Shown in pieces: positions 57,293 to 64,000 of a stretch of 64,000 nucleotides of DNA. How positions within the stretch are numbered: the first letter of the stretch is position 1; the number at the start of each line of letters is the position of its first letter. A program made the translations under genes and the position numbers. The stretch lies in NCBI RefSeq assembly GCF_036373705.1, contig NC_089851.1, positions 54,458,440-54,522,439 on the forward strand, in the 5' to 3' direction. The notes below the pieces were generated by a model. The model did no database searches. It saw only the letters and a list, made by a program, of their open reading frames with translations, and was not told the origin of the DNA. Origin of the DNA: Amia ocellicauda. Lineage: Eukaryota; Chordata; Actinopteri; Amiiformes; Amiidae.

Positions 57293-57874
57293 AAGTGTCC
57301 ATTATAAACAATCTATTAACAAATTATTGATTATGTTATTGTTATATGATTATTACAAATTATAAATATATTAGACATTTTTATTTAAACATTTTTGCTA
57401 TACTATGTAGTTTGCATGTTCTCCCCGTGTCCACGTGGGTTTCCTCCCACCGTCCAAAGACATGTGGGTTAGGTTAATTGGCTTCTCTAAATTGCCCTGT
57501 ATGTGGGTGTGTCTGCGTGTGTGTGTGTGTGTGTGTGTGTGTTGCCCAGCGATGGACTGGGGTCCCGTCCTGGGTGTATTCCTGCCTTGTGCCCTTTGCC
57601 TGCCGGGATCAGTGCTCGGCGACCTTCGCCAGGATAACTGGTTTCAAAAATGGATGGATAATAGCAGCAATTAACTGGCATGGCAGTTAATGATAATAGA
57701 TTGATATCGATGTGCAAATGTCATGTTATTATACCCTTTATTAAATATGTTATTAAATACCTTAAAACATATTATAGCAAAAAAGTTTAAAAATGTCTAA
57801 TATATTTATAATTTGTAAAATTAATCATATAATAATAACATAACATGTTAATAGATTGTTTATAATGGACACTT
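57293..57874. mobile_element. Palindromic MITE-like element with SINE (second copy)
   Basis: Duplicate of 4259-4840; the SINE lies at 57410-57660. Confidence 0.75.
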
Positions 57875-58633
57875 AAAATAAAGCATTACCATTATTCTTA
57901 ATACATGGATACAAGATAATCAACAACATGGGAGGGCTTGAGAATCTGCTATGGCTTTGTGCAAGGAAATTTGGCACTGAATAAATGTTGGCTACAGCAA
58001 ACATGCGCTGCTGTACAGGCTGACAGAGACACTGTGATGCATTTCTTCAATGAGTGATGCTTACTTAATCTTTATTTCCATTTCCCAGTTTAAGGACACT
58101 TATCTCTACAGCATTACTTCAGTAGTTCACGCAGCCCCCTATAGAAGTCAGCGGAAGATGTAGTGATTGAAGTAATGGAGGTATCTTGGCCTGTACACAC
58201 TTGGCAGAGGGAACGACAGCCTGGCCATGGAACACCTACCCCCAGCTCCATCTTGAGATTAGCGAGAGGCAGCAGTGATGCAGCGCTATGGAGCCTACAG
58301 CGCAGGGAAGGGACTTAATGCGTGGTATCTCTGATGTAGTGCTTGTGTGTTTTTCAGGTCTTTTCTATAATGTGCTTTCTGTATTGTCATAAACCCCTGG
58401 CACTTTTTGTCACTGTTACTCTATATTGTTTTGCATTACATTCATAAAGAAAATAAAACGAAAAATCTCTAATAGTGTGTGTCTCAATGGTTGTGTTTGT
58501 TCATACATCGATAAAAAACGTTTGGAAATACTATGAAAAGTAAAATGTAGATAACAAATAAGTAATCATAAGTTATTTCTGTGTCCTATTCTGTAAAAAA
58601 TAAGAAATGATTAGTCCTACTTATTAAGTGGTC

Positions 58634-58950
58634 ACTGAACAGTGTGCTCTCTGTCAAAAGCCAGCTTTTGGGCTCCTCTGCACAAGAGGGCTTTTGACCT
58701 CAGATGCTGTTGCCTGTGCAGCTGAAGGGAAATCAGACTGTCATCTGTGTGTTTTTCTATAAAACAAATGTGTATTATGCAAGTTTGTTGTGGTTGTTGA
58801 GGAGGAGGAGGAGGAGGAGGAGGACGACATGTAGTGTGTTGTTGAGGAGGAGAACTTTGTGAAGCCACTTGTTCAGTTGGCCCGTTGGTCTAGGAGTATG
58901 ATTCTCACTTAGTGTGCGAGAGGTCCTGTGTTCAACTCCTGAACGAGCCC
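58634..58950 (+). repeat. Solitary inverted tRNA-Pro unit (second copy)
   Basis: Duplicate of 5600-5916. Confidence 0.8.
58879..58950 (+). pseudogene. tRNA-Pro pseudogene, solitary (second copy)
   Basis: Duplicate of 5845-5916, with anticodon position AGT. Confidence 0.85.
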
Positions 58951-59048
58951 TAGGGCATGAAGCCGTCTGGTTTCGTGGCTGGTGACGGTAGTCTTCTTGG
59001 GGTTGCTTTCCTCTACCTGCTTTCGCATTATTGTTGATCTGCACTGTG

Positions 59049-59619
59049 AAGTGCTGTTAAATGAGTTTTGAATCATTTGGCTGAATCTGAGCAGATAACA
59101 TAGCCCTAAACATTTCAGAATTCATCCTGCTGCTTTTGTCAAAAGTCAACCAGTTCTCTTGACAGCCATACATGCCCTTACCATAACACTACCTTCACCA
59201 TGTTTCACAGATGAGGTGGTATGCTTCAGATCATGAGCAGTTCCTTCCCTTCTCCATACTCTTCTCTTCCCATCATTCTGGTACAAGTTGATCTTTGTCT
59301 CATCTGTACATAAGATGTTGTTCCAGAACTGTACAGGGTTCTTTAGATGTTTTTTGCCAAACTCTAATATGGTCTTCCCATTTCCTGTTTAAATACAGAG
59401 GGTTTACCACAAGATGTACTCTGGTGAAGTGTTCTCTTGATTGTTGACATTGACACAGATACGCCTACCTCCTGGAGGGTATTCTTGATCTAGCTAACTG
59501 TTGTGAAGGGGTTTTCCTCACCAGGGAAAAAATTCTGTCATCCACCACAGTTGTTTTCCGTGGTGTTCCTGGCCTTTTGGTGTTCCTGCGCTCACCAGTA
59601 CGTTCTTATTAGTGGATTT
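59049..59619 (-). mobile_element. Tc1-like fragment, N-terminal part (second copy)
   Basis: Duplicate of 6015-6585, with one base difference at 59495. Confidence 0.88.
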
Positions 59620-59665
59620 GGCCACACCTAATGTTTTTGCTCTCTGATTGGTTTGTTTTGATATC

Positions 59666-60506
59666 TAAGGCAAAACACCCCAAGAACAAGCAGGATCTAA
59701 AGACAGCTGTAGTGCAGGCCTGGCATAGCATCACCAGGGAAGAAACCCAGCATCTGGTGATGTCTATGGGTTCCAGACTTCAGGCAGTCATTGACTGCAA
59801 AGGATTTGCAACTGATAGGGAGAAATTTTACTCCCTCAATAAACAGGCGGACAAGGAATACTCAGGACCCGATTTAACTGAAATAATACCAAAATAGTTT
59901 ATTCAGCTACAACTAAGTGCTCTGGAGATGGTCAGTCAGCAAGACACATCTAAGGTTTTTCTAAAGAACATGCTATCATATACAAGATGACTCCCTTTGG
60001 TTGCTGGGCAACTGGATGACGTCAATGATGTACACCAAACTTGATCACAGACTTCTCCTTTGTCTTCTGTTTTCTCTATAGCCTTGGATGAAAAGGTTTT
60101 TCTAAAAATCAGCTACACAGAACTACTGCACCTGTCCTCTGCGGAGCAATACACAAAGCTTAAATTCATACATGGGTTACACAATCTTACTGCAACAATG
60201 GTGCAAATATATTTGGCATTCGGACAGGCCACTGTCCCGCATCACAACCAAGTATTGAAACTCACAATTTAATTAATGATTATGTTAGTTTGTCCAAATA
60301 CTTTTGAGCCCCTAAAATTGGGGGGACCACATAAAAATTGGTTTAATTCCTACACCATTCACCCGATTTGGATGTAACTACCCTCCAATTAAAGATGAAA
60401 GTCTACACTTAAAGCACATCTTGATTGTTTCCTTTCCAATCCATTGTGATGGTGTACAGAGCCAAATTGACAATTGGGTCTGTCCAAATATTTATGGACC
60501 GGACTG
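59666..60506 (+). mobile_element. Tc1-like C-terminal part and 3' end (second copy)
   Basis: Duplicate of 6632-7472; the exon-like stretch lies at 60082-60272. Confidence 0.85.
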
Positions 60507-60994
60507 TATACCTGTAACGAAGGACTGCCATGGCGGGGAACCCAGGTGCGGAGTGAGAGGTGGTCAGAAACAGGCTGTGGTCAATGCCGGCAAACCGTAA
60601 TGTCCAGGGAAATCCACAAGTCCTGGTCGATAAGACAAGCAGGGGGTCAATGATCAGGCAAACAGGCTGGTAGGGAGAATACGGGAATTGGTGGAGGAAC
60701 ACGTGGAGGTTGTAAACAATCAATAACAAAAGGATACAAGACTTAGCAGTGAATTAAAGTCACAGAGGGGTTTATATGTGTAGCAGAGAGGAGCAGAGGA
60801 CGGTGAAGGAGGGTGCTGGTCCAATGGGAGTTCGAGGATGATAGAACAAGTGCACATGGTGCCGAGGAATGTTAAGTGGCTGATTGCTGGGGAATGTGAG
60901 GGTTTAGAATTCCGGTGATGCTGACCTCTGCAGGGGAGCTTGTGAATTGCGGGATGTGTGGGATACAACAGTGACAATACCACTTGTTATTGTG
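60507..60994. repeat. Interspersed repeat of unknown class (second copy)
   Basis: Duplicate of 7473-7960, with one base difference at 60518. Confidence 0.4.
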
Positions 60995-61117
60995 TGTTTG
61001 AGTTTACTTGCATGGATTGTCTATTCATGTCAATATTAAAATTCCAAAGCATAACATTTATTCACAACATGCTTTAGTGTTAAATGTTTGATATGGCAGC
61101 ACATATAAAGGTGTATA

Positions 61118-61682
61118 CAGCTCTGGAAAAAATTAAGAGACCAGTGCACAATTATCAGTTTCTCTGGTTTTACTATTTATAGGTATATGTTTTGGTAAAA
61201 TGAACATTTTTGTTTTATTCTATAAACTGCTGAAAACATTTTTCCCAAATTCCAAATAAAAATATTGTCATTTAGAGCATTTATTTGCAGAAATTTACAA
61301 CTGGACAAAATTACAAAAAAGATGCAGTGTTGTCAGACCTCAAATAATGCAAAGAAAATAAGTTCATATTAATTTTTAAACAACATAATACTAATGTTTT
61401 AACTTACAAAGTGTTCAGAAATTAATATTTGGTGATTTTCAATCAAAGCATTCATGCGTCTTGGCATGCTCTCCACCAGTCTTTCACATCGCTGTTGGGT
61501 GACTTTATGCCACTCCTGGCGCACAAATTCAAGCAACTCGGCTTTGATTGATGGCTTGTGACCATCCATCTTCCATCCATCACATTCCAGAGGTTTTCAA
61601 TGGGGTTCAGGTCTGGAGATTGGGCTGGCCATAACAGGGTCTTGATCTGGTGGTCCTCCATCCACACCTTGATTGACCTGGC
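61118..61682 (-). mobile_element. Tc1-like 3' part, reversed (second copy)
   Basis: Duplicate of 8084-8648. Confidence 0.9.
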
Positions 61683-61685
61683 AGT

Positions 61686-61834
61686 GTGGTGGCATGGTGG
61701 TTAGCACTGCTGCCTCACCGGTACAGGGGTCTGGGGTTTGAGTCCTGGCTTGGGGGCTTGTCTGTGTGGAGTTCACATGATCTACCTCTGTGTGGGTTTC
61801 CTATGGGCACTTCAGTTACCAGTTCTGTGAGAAG
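61686..61834 (+). mobile_element. Fish SINE head fragment (second copy)
   Basis: Duplicate of 8652-8800. Confidence 0.8.
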
Positions 61835-61993
61835 AGTGCAAATCTAAACAAACAAGAAGGTTCTTGAGTTTCAACTTCACTGCTGCAACTGGTCTGTAAT
61901 TCTGTGAGGCAAGAATGATAAAAATAAAATCTGTAACCTTTGTAAGGTATGCATATTCCATGTTTTTACTGGTAATGGATTTTATGTAATTAC

Positions 61994-62464
61994 AGTCACT
62001 GACTCCCTCAGCTGTGCTTGGGTGGCCTTCTTCTCCTCAGTCCTCATCCTCCTCAATCTCTCTGCAGAATTTGACACTGTCGATCACTCCATCCTCCTCT
62101 CCTGCCTCGCTGACCTTGGAATCTCTGAACTGCTCTCACCTGGTTCTACTCCTACCTCAGCGACGGGACCTACCAAGTGACATGGCGAGGTTCCTCATCC
62201 ACGCCCCAACCTCTCCTCACAGGTGTAACCCAAGGCTCCATTCTGGGTCCCCTCTTGTCCTCTCTCTACACTCACTCCCTGGGCCCCCTCATTGCATCCC
62301 ATGGTTTCTCTTACCATTTTTACACAGATGATGCCCAGATCTTCCTGTCTTTTCCCTCCTCCGACATTCTCATCCCCTCTTGCATCTCTTCCTGCTTGTC
62401 TGCTATCTCTGCCTGGATGCACTCACACCACCTCAAGCTCAACCTCTCCAAATCTTTTTTACAT
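61994..62464 (+). mobile_element. L2-type reverse transcriptase fragment (second copy)
   Basis: Duplicate of 8960-9430, with the same YTDD motif and frame change. Confidence 0.9.
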
Positions 62465-62565
62465 TCCGTTAATTCCTTTAGAAATCAGGATAAATTGGGT
62501 AAAACCAGAAAAGCATCTAATTAATTCTCATTCAGGAGTCAACATAAAAAACAGAAAAGAAACAG

Positions 62566-62731
62566 AAAACCATCCTGAGGTTCTGTGACACCGAAGAAGG
62601 TTTCCTACTGTTCACAGAGAAAGGGGAGCAATTGCTTGCCCCAGTGGAGGACCTTCTACGGCAGATGGGATTGAAGACTGTGGAGGAGATCGAACAGCTT
62701 CTCCCTGTAGTAGCAGACATAACTATCCAAA
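62566..62731 (+). other. Possible internal exon (second copy)
   Basis: Duplicate of 9532-9697, with unchanged frame and splice-like borders. Confidence 0.35.
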
Positions 62732-62734
62732 GTA

Positions 62735-64000
62735 AAAAAAAAATGCAATCAATCTATTGCAATTAGCAATGAGGAGTAGCATTTAGTGCTATTGTTTGGC
62801 TCCAAACCAGAAGCCTATTGGATGATGTGTTATTTTAAATAAGTATGTATAATATAAAAATAGTAACAGACTGATTTGTTTTTTTGTATACACGTATTTT
62901 ACTGTTTTAGTTTTTAATTTACTTTTTTTTAATTAAGTTAATTACATGCAATTAAATGTGTGTGTATATATATGTTTCCAATTTTGTTTACTTTTTAACA
63001 AAATTAAAGTGTTCCGAAGCCCAACCCTGCAGCAACACCAGTCTATCACAAGGCAACTCTAATTATCTCTAATTAAGGACACAAGTCTAACACAGGGTAA
63101 CTCTAATTCTAATGTTTGTTATATTTCTTTTTGATAATTTTCAAGATAAGAAAATGTACAAACAAATGATATATGCCAATATTCAGTAAATAATTATCCA
63201 TTAAGTTTAATCTGAGGATTTTTACAGCTTTTCTTCTACCCCCAAAATTCCAACTCCTGTTACAACTTTGGTAGAAACATAGTATACATACCAGCCAATT
63301 AATTCCCTATATTATCCTTATCTAATAGCCTTAGCTTATTTTCCTTAAACACCTTTTTCAAATCGTTTAACGTTTCGATTATTTTCAAAAACTACTACTA
63401 GTAGCTTACTACTGTTAACAATAACTTACATGTACTTATAGTAACTTACATACTGTAGCATTGGGGGGGCATTTTATTGGTTATTATGAATTATTATTTA
63501 TTATTTTGTTTTGTAAGGATAAGGGTGTCTGCCAAGAGATAAATAATAATAATAATTTAATTATTGAAACAGCGATACACAGCAGACCGACACTGTACAC
63601 ACTGCCGGTTTTTCTGCCGCTCACGCTTGGCTGCCTGAAGAGCTGGAGTCTCTGGCCTGCGCCCCCTCCTCCCCTGTCTGCTGGCCAGGAGCCGTAAGTG
63701 TCCATCCTCATTTCTGATGCCAATGTAGTATTTTCAGCGGGGGAAAACAAGTAGCCCACAAATCGTTTGCTTACTTGCTGCTAGATTTATTGAAGAAAAA
63801 AACTAAAAAAACTAAGAAAAAACTAAGCGCCTCTTGCCCAGAAGAAGTTCACACAGTTCCAGGTGTTGCTCCGCACACGTGGTCACCAACTCTAAAACCC
63901 CTGCACACACCCTAATAAACCCCAGCTACCTTACCTAAATTAGCATAACACATTTTTAAATAAATTAAACTGAGCACTTTATCTCCGTTGTTACACATAC
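62735..64000. other. AT-rich intergenic DNA, no gene seen (second copy)
   Basis: Duplicate of 9701-10966, up to the window end. Confidence 0.5.

Larger units (their letters stand above)
53038..64000. repeat. Segmental duplication, copy 2
   Basis: Direct repeat of the first 10.97 kb, including the array end, every transposon fragment and all simple repeats. Junctions between the flank and the array are the same in both copies, so the array end was duplicated together with its flank. The right border lies beyond the window. Confidence 0.97.

Overview
The window looks like the nuclear genome of a ray-finned fish. It carries several Tc1-like DNA transposon fragments, an L2-type LINE reverse transcriptase fragment, fish-type SINE pieces, a Polinton (Maverick) fossil, the last exon of a fish-expanded protein family, and a large tandem array of eukaryotic proline tRNA genes. 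Codon bias and operon structure give no hint of a prokaryote. The species cannot be fixed from the sequence.

Layout. (1) 1-2079 is the end of a tRNA-Pro array. (2) 2080-10966 is repeat-rich DNA with three Tc1-like remnants, SINE pieces, an L2 fragment, one solitary inverted tRNA unit and a few exon-like stretches I cannot name. (3) 10967-15866 is AT-rich and essentially gene-free. (4) 15867-27974 is a 12.1 kb Polinton with terminal inverted repeats of about 0.6 kb and a near-perfect 6-bp target duplication. Its parts are a protein-primed DNA polymerase, small capsid-region genes, protease, major capsid, minor capsid, penton-like protein and integrase. All are fossil. A tRNA-Leu(UAA)-like sequence lies between the integrase and the right repeat. 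(5) 28923-31746 is an element with 15-bp inverted ends that holds the exon named above, a tRNA-derived SINE and a MITE. (6) 32139-55113 is the main array: 40 tandem units of about 578-593 bp, each with one tRNA-Pro gene or pseudogene on the minus strand. (7) 53038-64000 repeats 1-10966 almost base for base. This implies a tandem duplication of about 53 kb, or an assembly duplication.

The array holds three kinds of tRNA. Intact tRNA-Pro(UGG) copies and intact tRNA-Pro(AGG) copies are the minority. Most copies have G instead of the near-universal U33 just before the anticodon, plus weakened stems. They look like amplified pseudogenes. Unit flanks and tRNA halves are shuffled between classes, and two- and three-unit blocks are duplicated, so unequal exchange and gene conversion have been recent.

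No complete host protein gene can be supported. The points most worth a second look are the U33G class, the tRNA-Leu inside the Polinton with an apparently compensated 19-56 pair, the element carrying a gene exon, and the 53-kb duplication.
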